Part shown: positions 15,908-23,553 of the stretch, in pieces | How positions within the stretch are numbered: position 1 is the stretch's first letter | Layout of the letters: every line of letters begins with the position of its first letter | Assembly (NCBI RefSeq): GCF_901873365.1 | Contig: NZ_CABFLM010000048.1 | Span: forward strand, 1 to 35,110 | Reading direction: 5' to 3' | Length of the DNA: 35,110 nucleotides | Source of the DNA: an uncultured Aggregatibacter sp. | GTDB taxonomy: Bacteria; Pseudomonadota; Gammaproteobacteria; Enterobacterales; Pasteurellaceae | Position numbers and translations under genes: made by a program | Notes under the pieces: generated by a model | Database searches by the model: none | What the model was told of the DNA's origin: nothing | What the model saw: only the letters and a program-made list of their open reading frames with translations

Positions 15908-17332
15908 ATGAGTAAAGAAATTAAAACCCAAGTCGTGGTGCTTGGTGCCGGCCCTGCTGGTTATTCAGCGGCGTTCCGTTGTGCGGATTTAGGCTTAGAA
16001 ACCGTATTAGTTGAGCGTTATTCAACCCTTGGTGGGGTATGTTTAAACGTGGGTTGCATTCCTTCTAAAGCATTATTGCACGTTGCAAAAGTGATTGAAG
16101 AAGCAAAACACGCAACAAAAAATGGTATTTACTTCGGTGAACCACGTATTGATTTAGATGAAGTACGTGCTGGTAAAGAAGCGGTTGTAGCAAAATTAAC
16201 CGGTGGTTTAGCCGGGATGGCTAAAGCACGTAAAGTCACTGTAGTTGAAGGTTTGGCGGCATTTACTGATCCGCATACGTTAGTGGCACGCGATCGTGAT
16301 GGTCACCCAACAACAATCAAATTTGATAACGCAATTATTGCAGCCGGTTCTCGCCCAATTCAATTACCTTTCATTCCACATGAAGATCCACGTATTTGGG
16401 ATTCAACAGATGCGCTTAAATTAAAAGAAGTGCCGAAAAAACTTCTTATTATGGGCGGTGGTATTATCGGTTTGGAAATGGGGACAGTTTATCACGCATT
16501 AGGATCGGAAATTGAAGTGGTAGAAATGTTCGACCAAGTTATCCCTGCTGCGGATAAAGATGTTGTGGCAATTTATACCAAACAAATCGAGAAAAAATTC
16601 AAGTTAATGCTTGAAACCAAAGTTACCGCGGTTGAAGCAAAAGATGATGGCATCTATGTTTCAATGGAAGGTAAAGCCTGTAACGATACTAAACGTTATG
16701 ATGCAGTGTTAGTGGCGATTGGCCGTACACCAAACGGCAAACTAATCGATGCCGGCAAAGCAGGCGTTGAAGTGGATGAGCGTGGTTTTATTCATGTGGA
16801 TAAACAAATGCGTACCAATGTGCCTCATATTTTCGCAATTGGTGATATTGTTGGTCAACCGATGTTGGCGCATAAAGGTGTTCATGAAGGTCACGTTGCA
16901 GCGGAAGTCATTGCCGGACAAAAACACTACTTCGATCCGAAAGTGATTCCATCTATCGCTTATACTGAACCAGAAGTGGCTTGGGTGGGTAAAACTGAGA
17001 AAGAATGTAAACAAGAAGGCTTAAACTACGAAGTGGCTAAATTCCCTTGGGCGGCATCCGGTCGTGCGATTGCCTCTGAATGTTCAGAAGGGATGACCAA
17101 ATTAATCTTTGATAAAGATACTCATCGCATACTTGGTGGCGCCATTGTGGGTGTGAACGGTGGTGAATTATTAGGTGAAATTGGTCTTGCGATTGAAATG
17201 GGTTGTGATGCAGAAGATATTGCATTAACGATTCATGCCCACCCAACACTTCATGAATCTGTTGGTCTTGCGGCTGAAGTGTTTGAAGGTTCAATTACTG
17301 ACCTTCCAAATGCTAAAGCGAAGAAAAAATAA
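15908..17332 (+). CDS. lpdA: Dihydrolipoyl dehydrogenase (E3)
   Basis: FAD disulfide oxidoreductase that reoxidises dihydrolipoyl groups with NAD+, serving PDH and often other 2-oxoacid complexes or the glycine cleavage system. The protein is 474 residues, the E. coli Lpd length. It shows the FAD loop VVLGAGPAGYSAAFR, the redox disulfide GGVCLNVGCIPSKAL, the NAD loop IMGGGIIGLEMGT, a second FAD motif IFAIGDIVGQPMLAHKG, and the C-terminal His-Glu dyad HAHPTLHESV. The start is ATG 15908 behind GAGGT. An in-frame ATG at 15824 would add 28 residues read from the palindromic element and is rejected. It is last in the PDH operon; a terminator follows. Confidence 0.98.
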   Translation: MSKEIKTQVVVLGAGPAGYSAAFRCADLGLETVLVERYSTLGGVCLNVGCIPSKALLHVAKVIEEAKHATKNGIYFGEPRIDLDEVRAGKEAVVAKLTGGLAGMAKARKVTVVEGLAAFTDPHTLVARDRDGHPTTIKFDNAIIAAGSRPIQLPFIPHEDPRIWDSTDALKLKEVPKKLLIMGGGIIGLEMGTVYHALGSEIEVVEMFDQVIPAADKDVVAIYTKQIEKKFKLMLETKVTAVEAKDDGIYVSMEGKACNDTKRYDAVLVAIGRTPNGKLIDAGKAGVEVDERGFIHVDKQMRTNVPHIFAIGDIVGQPMLAHKGVHEGHVAAEVIAGQKHYFDPKVIPSIAYTEPEVAWVGKTEKECKQEGLNYEVAKFPWAASGRAIASECSEGMTKLIFDKDTHRILGGAIVGVNGGELLGEIGLAIEMGCDAEDIALTIHAHPTLHESVGLAAEVFEGSITDLPNAKAKKK

Positions 17333-17369
17333 TAAAGTGGATTAAAATCATTAAATCATCATAAAAAAG

Positions 17370-17421
17370 AAGAGTTTCCCGCTTAGAAAAAATATCGCTA
17401 AAAAGGAAACTCTTATTTTAT
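17370..17421 (+). terminator. Intrinsic terminator after lpdA
   Basis: A 10-bp stem, AAGAGTTTCC (17370-17379) with GGAAACTCTT (17405-17414), has a 25-nt loop and an ATTTTAT tail. It ends the PDH operon 37 bp after lpdA. Confidence 0.7.
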
Positions 17422-17455
17422 GCTTATTATACTGACATTCTTATTGGCAGAGAAT

Positions 17456-17490
17456 AAAAAAGCATTTCCACTTGCGTTAGCGGAAATGCT
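17456..17490 (-). terminator. Intrinsic terminator after the DUF4198 gene
   Basis: Read on the minus strand, AGCATTTCC and GGAAATGCT (17482-17490 with 17461-17469) form a 9-bp stem with a 12-nt loop, followed by a T6 run. It starts 21 bp after the stop of the minus-strand gene that ends at 17512. Confidence 0.85.
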
Positions 17491-17511
17491 CATTAAGTTG
17501 TGATAATGCTA

Positions 17512-18342
17512 CTAGTGATGATGTTCGTGCGGGGTATATTGCGCGCGTTTTTCACCCACCGGCAAGACCAATGTCGCATAACTGGCTGAATGTTGGCACA
17601 CTTTAGGGTCGCTAAAGGCTGTTTTATGTACCACTTTGACTTTCCATAATCCTTCAATTAATGGTAAGAAATTCACTTTGCCGTCTTTATCCGTTTTGCT
17701 GGAAAAACCCTGAATTTCACGGTGATCTTCAGCAGATTCAATATCTTTAACAACCACGGTGTCTGCTGTTGCAATTACGGTTTCACCAGCCAATGGTTTA
17801 CCTTTATAGAAAATCTGTAATGGGAAAACTTCACCTTCTTTGAGTTCAGCAGGATTTTTGAGTGGCACAATTTCTAATTCTTGACCTAATTTTTCTTTAA
17901 ATACCGTTGAATCAGCTTTATCACCGACGGTCACTAAGCTTTTACCAAACATTTGCGTTTGTTCACAATACGTGGCATCCGTCATTTGTTGCATATTTTC
18001 TTGCTTCCAGCCCTTTGCATTTTGCGACCAAAATGTTGGTTTATAGGTCGCGCTTACCCAATACGAACCTTCTGCCAATGGCTTTTCTGTAGTGTATTGA
18101 TAATTTTCCCCTTGTTGTTTGAGCTCGCTGGTCATGCCATTTTTATCGGTTAATTCAAGTGGTGCAAAAAAATGCAAGCGATCTGCTGCAATTTTCTCAG
18201 CATACGGAAAATGATGACCGTAGGCTAATTCTGCATTAAGTGCTTCTTTTGTGTTAATATGTGCCGGCGCGACAACCCAAACTTCATGTGCTTGTACTAA
18301 ACCGGCTAATCCTAATAATGTGATCAGTAATGATTTTCTCAT
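17512..18342 (-). CDS. DUF4198-family periplasmic protein with N-terminal and C-terminal histidines
   Basis: A 276-residue exported protein. The signal peptide MRKSLLITLLGLAGLVQA would be cut so that the mature protein starts HEVWVVAP, with a histidine at position 1. DUF4198 proteins include periplasmic parts of nickel/cobalt uptake systems (NikK-like), and this start fits the family. The tail ends HEHHH, a second possible metal-binding group. The middle part has an Ig-like carboxypeptidase-regulatory look (GKPLAGETVIATADT, TDKDGKVNFLPL, GLWKVKV). No transporter genes adjoin it, so the partner is unknown. The gene stands alone with its own terminator. A role in nickel or other divalent-metal capture is inference; a general periplasmic role cannot be excluded. 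Confidence 0.85.
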   Translation of the reverse strand: MRKSLLITLLGLAGLVQAHEVWVVAPAHINTKEALNAELAYGHHFPYAEKIAADRLHFFAPLELTDKNGMTSELKQQGENYQYTTEKPLAEGSYWVSATYKPTFWSQNAKGWKQENMQQMTDATYCEQTQMFGKSLVTVGDKADSTVFKEKLGQELEIVPLKNPAELKEGEVFPLQIFYKGKPLAGETVIATADTVVVKDIESAEDHREIQGFSSKTDKDGKVNFLPLIEGLWKVKVVHKTAFSDPKVCQHSASYATLVLPVGEKRAQYTPHEHHH

Positions 18343-18468
18343 TCTTTGTTTCCTTTTTGATGGGTGATTAATTAAAAATCAAAATAAAAAGTAATTTCGT
18401 AGTGTGAAAAAAGTAATGTAAAAAAAAGGAGTAGTCAATAAAAATATGCACTACTCCCAAAATTTATC

Positions 18469-19401
18469 TTAATTGTCCTTTTTTGATGGCTTTATGGCTA
18501 ATAAATTGCAGTTTAATTTACTAATTACGTGTTCTGCCGTGTTACCTAAGAAAGCCGCGGATAGGCCTGTTCGTCCAATCGTTCCAAGAATAACCAATTC
18601 CGCTTCTAGTTTTTCTGCTACTTGAGGAATAACGTCTTCCGGGAAACCTTCTAGAACATGCGTATGATCATCGCTTATCCCATATTTCTGGCGTAATGCT
18701 TTCATATTTAACAAATACTGTCCGCGTAATCCGCTATTGCAGTCGCCAGTGCTAAATTCCGGTAAGTCAATTGCCATATTAATCGGGGTTGGCGGATAGG
18801 CAGTAACCAGATGAATATTGCCTCGGTCTAAGGAATCGGCTAGGTCCATACTGAGTGAAACCAATTCATCATTAAATGAGCTATGTGCCTCGTTTTCATC
18901 ATCAGAAACGTTTACCGCGACTAAAATACGACGTTGATGTTTCCAGTCACCGTCTTTTACCACCAAAATTGGCGTAGGACATTTACGCAAAATTTGCCAA
19001 TCTACCGGGGTAACAATTAAAGATTTCAAGCTTTCTTCTGCTTTCGTGTATTTCACCACTAAATCATAATTATGGGTTTCCACTTCGCGAGTAATGGCTT
19101 CTGCTTCATTGCTGTGCCAAACCACAGTAGAGGAGAATTGGATGCCGTCAGAGGCGTATTTTTCAATATACGGTTGAATCGCTAACTTGCGCTGTTCAAT
19201 GACGTTATGGCGCATTTCTGTCCGTTCTTCAGAAGAAAGGAGCGCCGACATTTCGTAAGATAAGTCATAAATGGCAAGGAATAGGGTAATATTGACGGGA
19301 TTTTGGCTTTTTTGCTCTTGTGCTAAGCGAACGGCTCTCGCAAGGGCGTATTGTTTGTCATTTTCCGGGTTTAAGACCACCAGTATATTATTGAATTTCA
19401 T
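18469..19401 (-). CDS. uspE: Universal stress protein E
   Basis: Tandem-domain Usp protein of 310 residues (about 1-150 and 155-305). The second domain carries the nucleotide-binding signature GTIGRTGLSAAFLGNTAEHVI, just over the usual GxxG-9x-G(S/T) pattern, and both domains open with the typical beta strand (ILVVLN, ILVAVN). In E. coli, uspE also lies next to fnr and is linked to stress survival and cell aggregation; the biochemical activity is uncertain. The start is ATG 19401 with GGAGG 6 nt upstream, not the TTG two codons earlier. It is downstream of fnr on the same strand, separated by 120 bp with a weak stem-loop. Confidence 0.95.
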   Translation of the reverse strand: MKFNNILVVLNPENDKQYALARAVRLAQEQKSQNPVNITLFLAIYDLSYEMSALLSSEERTEMRHNVIEQRKLAIQPYIEKYASDGIQFSSTVVWHSNEAEAITREVETHNYDLVVKYTKAEESLKSLIVTPVDWQILRKCPTPILVVKDGDWKHQRRILVAVNVSDDENEAHSSFNDELVSLSMDLADSLDRGNIHLVTAYPPTPINMAIDLPEFSTGDCNSGLRGQYLLNMKALRQKYGISDDHTHVLEGFPEDVIPQVAEKLEAELVILGTIGRTGLSAAFLGNTAEHVISKLNCNLLAIKPSKKDN

Positions 19402-19468
19402 ACACAACCTCCATTATTGCGATGGCAAATAGGGTAGAACATATTTGCTGAAATAACAAGGTACGGTC

Positions 19469-19508
19469 TTTAAAAAGGTGATCTAGTGCAACATTTTTGC
19501 TGCACTAG
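19469..19508 (-). terminator. Weak stem-loop between fnr and uspE
   Basis: CTAGTGCA (19483-19490) and TGCACTAG (19501-19508) form a perfect 8-bp stem. On the minus strand it is followed by GATCACCTTTTT, so the T run starts late. It may give partial termination after fnr, with uspE also having its own promoter. Confidence 0.45.
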
Positions 19509-19521
19509 TAATAAGGCTGGC

Positions 19522-20295
19522 TTAGATAACCATTTTGATTTTTGTTTTATTGGTACCGGATAATTCGATTAATTCAGCCATATTATTAATCGTAATGTAT
19601 TTACCTTGAACCGATAGAATACCCAATTTCTGGAAGCGGCCTAACAACCGACTGATGGTTTCAACCGTTAAACCAAGATAGTTACCAATATCACCACGCG
19701 TCATGGTTAAACGGAATTCGCGGGCAGAAAAACCGCGAGCGGAATAACGCTGGGAAAGGTTATAAATAAAGGCGGCCAAGCGTTCCTCTGCGTTCATTTT
19801 CGACAATAATAAAATCATTTCTTGATCGCTTTTGATTTCGTTACTCATCAAACGCATAATTTGTTGGCGTAATTTCGGCATTTTGCCGGATAAATCATCT
19901 AAAATATCAAAGGGAATTTCACACACCATCGCTGTTTCTAACGCTTGCGCAAAACTAGGATGCTGCATATTCATAATGGCATCAAAGCCAACCAAATCAC
20001 CGGGTAAGTGAAATGAGGTAATCTGCTCTTCACCGGTTTCGCTAATGGTATAAGATTTAATCGTGCCGGAACGAATTGCGTAGATTGACGTCAGTTCATC
20101 ACCGGCTTTGAAAAGGACTTGGGATTTCTGAATAGGCTTCTTGCGCTCAATAATATTGTCTAACTGGTTCAACTCGTGCTCATTGAGTGTAAAAGGAATA
20201 CACAACTGACTAATACTGCAGTTTTGACAATGGATAGCACATCCTCCTGATTGAACTCGACGTCCTAATTTTGTCTCTGTCGTTAGAATTTTCAT
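19522..20295 (-). CDS. fnr: FNR oxygen-responsive transcription regulator
   Basis: CRP/FNR-family regulator whose 4Fe-4S cluster forms without oxygen and allows dimerisation and DNA binding. The protein is 257 residues. Cysteines at 19, 23, 26, 32 and 125 match the E. coli pattern (16, 20, 23, 29, 122) with a constant shift of 3, so all four cluster ligands (23, 26, 32, 125) are kept. The cyclic-nucleotide-like fold spans about 45-170. The recognition helix is in GLTVETISRLLGRF, with the E--SR contacts of FNR. The start ATG lies behind a weak ribosome site. uspE follows. A near-consensus FNR box 45 bp upstream points to autoregulation. Confidence 0.98.
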   Translation of the reverse strand: MKILTTETKLGRRVQSGGCAIHCQNCSISQLCIPFTLNEHELNQLDNIIERKKPIQKSQVLFKAGDELTSIYAIRSGTIKSYTISETGEEQITSFHLPGDLVGFDAIMNMQHPSFAQALETAMVCEIPFDILDDLSGKMPKLRQQIMRLMSNEIKSDQEMILLLSKMNAEERLAAFIYNLSQRYSARGFSAREFRLTMTRGDIGNYLGLTVETISRLLGRFQKLGILSVQGKYITINNMAELIELSGTNKTKIKMVI

Positions 20296-20339
20296 CTGTT
20301 CCCCAAATTCAAAGAAAACGTATTAAAAATGGTGTAAAA

Positions 20340-20353
20340 TTGATCTGCCTCAA
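20340..20353 (-). promoter_or_regulatory. Candidate FNR box upstream of fnr (autoregulation)
   Basis: TTGATCTGCCTCAA matches TTGAT-N4-ATCAA at 9 of 10 positions. It lies 45-58 bp upstream of the fnr ATG, close to where its promoter must be, so binding would probably repress. E. coli FNR also represses its own gene. The site is shared with the region before the divergent small membrane ORF. Confidence 0.55.
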
Positions 20354-20405
20354 TAATACCACTAAATGGTCAATTTAAGAAGTATAAAACACCGAGCGAG
20401 GATTT

Positions 20406-20552
20406 ATGGCTGCCGAAAAACTCACGAAAAAACGCTTAATTCAGATTCTTATCATGTTGATAATATTACTGATTGCATTCTTTTATCGCACTTTTTCTTA
20501 TCAACCTGAAATACCGCCTCAAGAAACATCGCAAAAAGTCACCGCACTTTAG
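20406..20552 (+). CDS. Small single-pass membrane peptide (48 residues)
   Basis: An ORF of 48 codons between fnr and dinB: MAAEKLTKKRLIQIL, then a hydrophobic stretch IMLIILLIAFFYRTF (about 16-30), then a Pro/Gln-rich tail ending TSQKVTAL. It has a positively charged N-terminus, one membrane span and a short outside tail. GAGGA (20398-20402) precedes the ATG with only 3 nt between. Its last codons are made of a USS (20541-20549). It starts 17 bp before dinB's ATG, so the two are probably co-transcribed. I do not recognise the family. The organised structure and ribosome site support a real gene. Confidence 0.6.
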   Translation: MAAEKLTKKRLIQILIMLIILLIAFFYRTFSYQPEIPPQETSQKVTAL

Positions 20553-20569
20553 TTGTCTGAACTTTAGTT

Positions 20570-21652
20570 ATGTCTGATATGTTGAATGGCAAACCCAGAA
20601 AAATTATCCATATTGATATGGATTGTTTTTATGCTTCCGTTGAAATACGCGAAAATCCCGCATTAGCCGATAAGCCGGTTGCGGTGGGAGGGCGTGCCGA
20701 ACAACGAGGGGTGTTGAGCACCTGTAATTATATTGCTCGTCAATTTGGGTTACATAGTGCAATGCCTACTGCCCAAGCCTTAAAACGCTGCCCGAGTTTG
20801 GTGTTGTTACCGGTGAATATGCCGTTGTATCGCACAGTTTCTCAACAAATTCATCAAATCTTTCAACGTTATACGTCTATTATTGAGCCGCTTTCGCTGG
20901 ATGAGGCTTATTTAGACGTGACCGATTGTGATAAATGCGCCGGTTCCGCCACATGGATTGCGCAGGAAATTCGTCAGGCGATTTTCAATGAACTTCATCT
21001 TACTGCGTCTGCCGGCATTGCGCCGTTAAAATTCCTCGCCAAAATCGCCTCTGATCAAAATAAACCTAACGGACAATTTGTGATTGAGCCGAAAGAGGTG
21101 AGTGATTTTGTCGCCAATTTGCCTTTAAAGAAAATTCCCGGTGTGGGCAAAGTCACCGCGGAAAAATTACGGCAAATGGGATTGGTGTGCTGTGCCGATG
21201 TACAGAAAACGGAGCGTCACCTGTTGTTAAATTTATTTGGCAAAATGGGGCAACGCATTTGGCAGTATAGCCACGGTATTGATGAGCGGGAAATTCAGCC
21301 GCACCGTGAGCGCAAGTCTGTGGGCGTGGAAACCACCTTATTAAGTAATATCCATCAGTTGGAAGAAGGCGTTAACGTGTTGGCAACCCTGTATCCGCAG
21401 TTAGTGAAGCGCGTGCAACGTGCTTGCCCGGAAATGCCTTTGACACAATTAAGAAAAATTGGCGTGAAACTCAAATTTGAAGATTTCCAAGTAACAACAT
21501 TGGAGAAAAGTGCGGTGGAATTTTCACATGAAAATTTTCAACAATTGCTGGGGCAAATTTGGGCGCGCCGGCAGGGGAGAAGCATTCGCTTAATCGGCTT
21601 ACACGTCACCCTGCCGGAAGAAAAAACCTCGGAACAAATGAGCCTCTGGTAA
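20570..21652 (+). CDS. dinB: DNA polymerase IV (Y family)
   Basis: Error-prone translesion polymerase. The protein is 360 residues. The catalytic blocks are IHIDMDCFYASVE (first acidic residues), YIARQFGLHSAMP, the second acidic pair in EPLSLDEAYLDVT, and the helix-hairpin-helix region IPGVGKVTAEKLRQMG. The little-finger domain includes SVGVETTL and ends with a likely beta-clamp-binding tail, EQMSLW. I see no LexA box in the short upstream gap, and the gene starts 17 bp after the small membrane ORF, so it probably depends on that promoter. The start could be ATG 20570 or ATG 20579; neither has a good ribosome site. It is convergent with the Lrp-family gene. Confidence 0.97.
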   Translation: MSDMLNGKPRKIIHIDMDCFYASVEIRENPALADKPVAVGGRAEQRGVLSTCNYIARQFGLHSAMPTAQALKRCPSLVLLPVNMPLYRTVSQQIHQIFQRYTSIIEPLSLDEAYLDVTDCDKCAGSATWIAQEIRQAIFNELHLTASAGIAPLKFLAKIASDQNKPNGQFVIEPKEVSDFVANLPLKKIPGVGKVTAEKLRQMGLVCCADVQKTERHLLLNLFGKMGQRIWQYSHGIDEREIQPHRERKSVGVETTLLSNIHQLEEGVNVLATLYPQLVKRVQRACPEMPLTQLRKIGVKLKFEDFQVTTLEKSAVEFSHENFQQLLGQIWARRQGRSIRLIGLHVTLPEEKTSEQMSLW

Positions 21653-21668
21653 TTTAGGCAACATTAGG

Positions 21669-22130
21669 CTATAGAATAATTTTGCTTTCTGCCTTAAAAA
21701 AATTCATCACAAACTGACTTTTGTAACCTTTCACATGGGCGCCACCGATTAACACTTGATGAATAAAACGGTGGTAGCTTGTCATATCTTCTGTATGCAC
21801 CAACAGCAAATAATCATAATCGCCGGAAATTTCATAACAGGCGATCACATCCTTCTCCCCGCGCATTTTGCGTTCAAATTCAGCTTGATAATGAGATTGT
21901 TGATTATCTAACTCCACCAACACAAATACGCTAATGGATTTCCCAACGGCGGAAGGGGAGACAATGGCCACTTGTTTGGTGATAACGTGATGTTGTTTAA
22001 GTAACTGAATACGGCGTTGGCAGGTGGCAATCGTGCTGTTAACCCGATCAGCCAGTTCTTTTAGCGGAAGGGTGGCATCCGTTTGCAATTCATTAAGAAT
22101 CGCCCGATCGAGTTTATCTAAGTGGTACAT
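21669..22130 (-). CDS. Lrp/AsnC-family transcription regulator
   Basis: A 153-residue regulator with an N-terminal winged helix (LDKLDRAILNELQTDATLPLKELADRVNS, here spanning residues 4-32) and a C-terminal RAM ligand-sensing domain (about 65-150; SGDYDYLLLVHTEDMTSYHRF). It resembles the AsnC-type local regulators more than global Lrp. It is divergent from an EamA-type transporter gene across 138 bp, which suggests it controls that gene and senses an amino acid or related small molecule; the ligand is unknown. The spacer carries repeated TTTGAGAA words and a dyad that could be its operator. Confidence 0.92.
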   Translation of the reverse strand: MYHLDKLDRAILNELQTDATLPLKELADRVNSTIATCQRRIQLLKQHHVITKQVAIVSPSAVGKSISVFVLVELDNQQSHYQAEFERKMRGEKDVIACYEISGDYDYLLLVHTEDMTSYHRFIHQVLIGGAHVKGYKSQFVMNFFKAESKIIL

Positions 22131-22140
22131 AATTTCATCA

Positions 22141-22188
22141 TTTGAGAATTTTTACCAAAATTAACGTAAATTTTGAGAAATTATCTCA
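22141..22188. promoter_or_regulatory. Candidate operator for the Lrp/AsnC-family regulator
   Basis: TTTGAGAA occurs at 22141-22148 and again at 22172-22179, 31 bp apart, about three helical turns. The second copy opens the dyad TGAGAAATTATCTCA (22174-22188). Lrp-type proteins commonly bind phased sites between divergent regulator and target genes. Confidence 0.4.
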
Positions 22189-22229
22189 TTATTCCCGATT
22201 AATTGAAATGGGTTATTTAGCGCTTTAAG

Positions 22230-22235
22230 TATAAT
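22230..22235 (+). promoter_or_regulatory. Candidate -10 box of the transporter gene
   Basis: A perfect TATAAT stands 34 bp before the transporter ATG. No good -35 lies 16-18 bp upstream (TTGAAA at 22203-22208 is 21 bp away), which would fit a promoter that needs an activator. Confidence 0.4.
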
Positions 22236-22268
22236 TTCCCCAAAATCAACTAAGGGTGGAGGAGAGCA

Positions 22269-23186
22269 ATGCAAACGGTATCCAAAGGCGTGTGGCTGTG
22301 TATTTTTTCGCAAAGTTTGTTTGGCATTATGTATTTATTCAGCGCATGGATGTTGCCGTTAAATGGTACGGATGTTTTTGTTTTGCGTATGATCGGATCA
22401 TTATTTGCCATATTGGCGATCTTATTACCCATAATGGGCTTATCCGGTTTGAAAACCTTTATTCGCAATGAATTAGGGGCAAGTTGGAAACGCTGGTTAA
22501 CCTTTTTAATGGGTAGCGCCTTGGCAGGTAGTCAGTTTTGGTTATTTATGTGGGCACCGGTGAATGGCGAAGGCGTGAATGTGGCGGTGGGCTACTTTTT
22601 ATTTCCCTTAGTGATGGCATTCGGCGGTTATTTATGGTTTAAAGAACGCTTAACCTTATTACAAAAAATGGCGTTATTTTTAGCCGCACTGGGTGTTGCT
22701 CATGAGTTGTGGACGACACAAACCTTCTCTTGGACCAGCCTATGGGTCTGCTTGGGTTATCCACCGTATTATTTAAGCCGTCGAGCTATGAAAACACCGG
22801 CGTTGCAAGGCTTAACGTTAGATATTATTTTTATTTCGATTCCCTGCTTTATTTACTTGGCATTTCAACCGAATATAACAGATTTACTGGTCAGTGATTC
22901 GCGCTATTGGTTGTTCGTGCCATTATTGGGATTAATTAGCGCCGTTTCCGTGACTGCCAATCTAAAATCCGGTCTATTGTTGCCTGTGAGTTTATTTTCC
23001 ATGATGAGCTATCTTGAACCAAGCCTGCTTTTTTTATTCGCCATTTGGTTCTTACACACACCGGTGAATGAATCCGCCTATTTAACCTATTTTTTCATTT
23101 GGAGCGGATTGCTGTTGTTAATGTTAAACAGCCTCTACCATTGGCATTTTTCCTCCCGCAAGACGTTACATACAAAAACCGTCTAA
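22269..23186 (+). CDS. EamA/DMT-family transporter, RarD-like
   Basis: An inner-membrane protein of 305 residues with about ten predicted membrane helices, built as two repeated EamA halves (about 5-145 and 155-290). The fold and GVWLCIFSQSLFGIMYLF, FVLRMIGSLFA, NVAVGYFLFPL, LYPPYYLSRR-like and LLPVSLFSMMSYLEPSLLF blocks match RarD proteins (chloramphenicol-sensitivity annotation), whose substrate is not known. Divergence from an AsnC-type regulator suggests export of an amino acid or related metabolite; this is inference. GGAGGAG lies just before the ATG at 22269. It is followed by a repeat-rich spacer. Confidence 0.85.
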   Translation: MQTVSKGVWLCIFSQSLFGIMYLFSAWMLPLNGTDVFVLRMIGSLFAILAILLPIMGLSGLKTFIRNELGASWKRWLTFLMGSALAGSQFWLFMWAPVNGEGVNVAVGYFLFPLVMAFGGYLWFKERLTLLQKMALFLAALGVAHELWTTQTFSWTSLWVCLGYPPYYLSRRAMKTPALQGLTLDIIFISIPCFIYLAFQPNITDLLVSDSRYWLFVPLLGLISAVSVTANLKSGLLLPVSLFSMMSYLEPSLLFLFAIWFLHTPVNESAYLTYFFIWSGLLLLMLNSLYHWHFSSRKTLHTKTV

Positions 23187-23206
23187 AGCAATTAATCATC
23201 TCTTCT

Positions 23207-23300
23207 GTAGCGTGCAACGTGTTGCACGAAATTGTGAATGCCTGAAAGGGTTAAATAACGTTCCGTGCGTGGGTTGATCGTGCATCAAGATGCACGCTAC
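23207..23300 (+). repeat. 94-bp palindrome-ended intergenic element, copy A
   Basis: The element starts GTAGCGTGCA and ends TGCACGCTAC, giving 10-bp terminal inverted repeats. Each end is also a local palindrome (GTGCAACGTGTTGCAC; GCGTGCATCAAGATGCACGC). Copy B at 31636-31729 has the same length, opposite orientation and 85 of 94 identical bases by hand alignment. It does not encode protein and has the layout of a non-autonomous mobile or REP-like element. Confidence 0.85.
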
Positions 23301-23416
23301 ACACGAAATCGTGAATTACGTATTGAGGTTAATCATCCGTGCAACAAGTTGCATGCGACGAGAGGGCAAATATACGCATAGCGTATGGTTTTATAGCTAG
23401 GCTTTGGCTGGCGATA
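23301..23416 (+). repeat. Composite degenerate repeat next to copy A
   Basis: Directly after copy A come CACGAAATCGTGAATTACG, a palindromic GTGCAACAAGTTGCATGCGAC (positions 23339-23359, one base over 20 so only approximate here), and a unit at 23373-23416 starting TACGCATAGCGTATGG and ending GGCTTTGGCTGGCGATA. The last unit recurs at 33729-33773. The rest of the 23187-23541 spacer is AT-rich with no further gene seen. Confidence 0.7.
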
Positions 23417-23553
23417 ATCAAAATTTTACATTGAATAAATGTTAAATTTCTCCATTTTTACGTTGGAAAAAGTATTTATTATATAGATTTTTCGTTAGAA
23501 AAAATGTTTAAAGCTCGCTATAATCTATTCAATTCATCACGTTGAGAAACATT

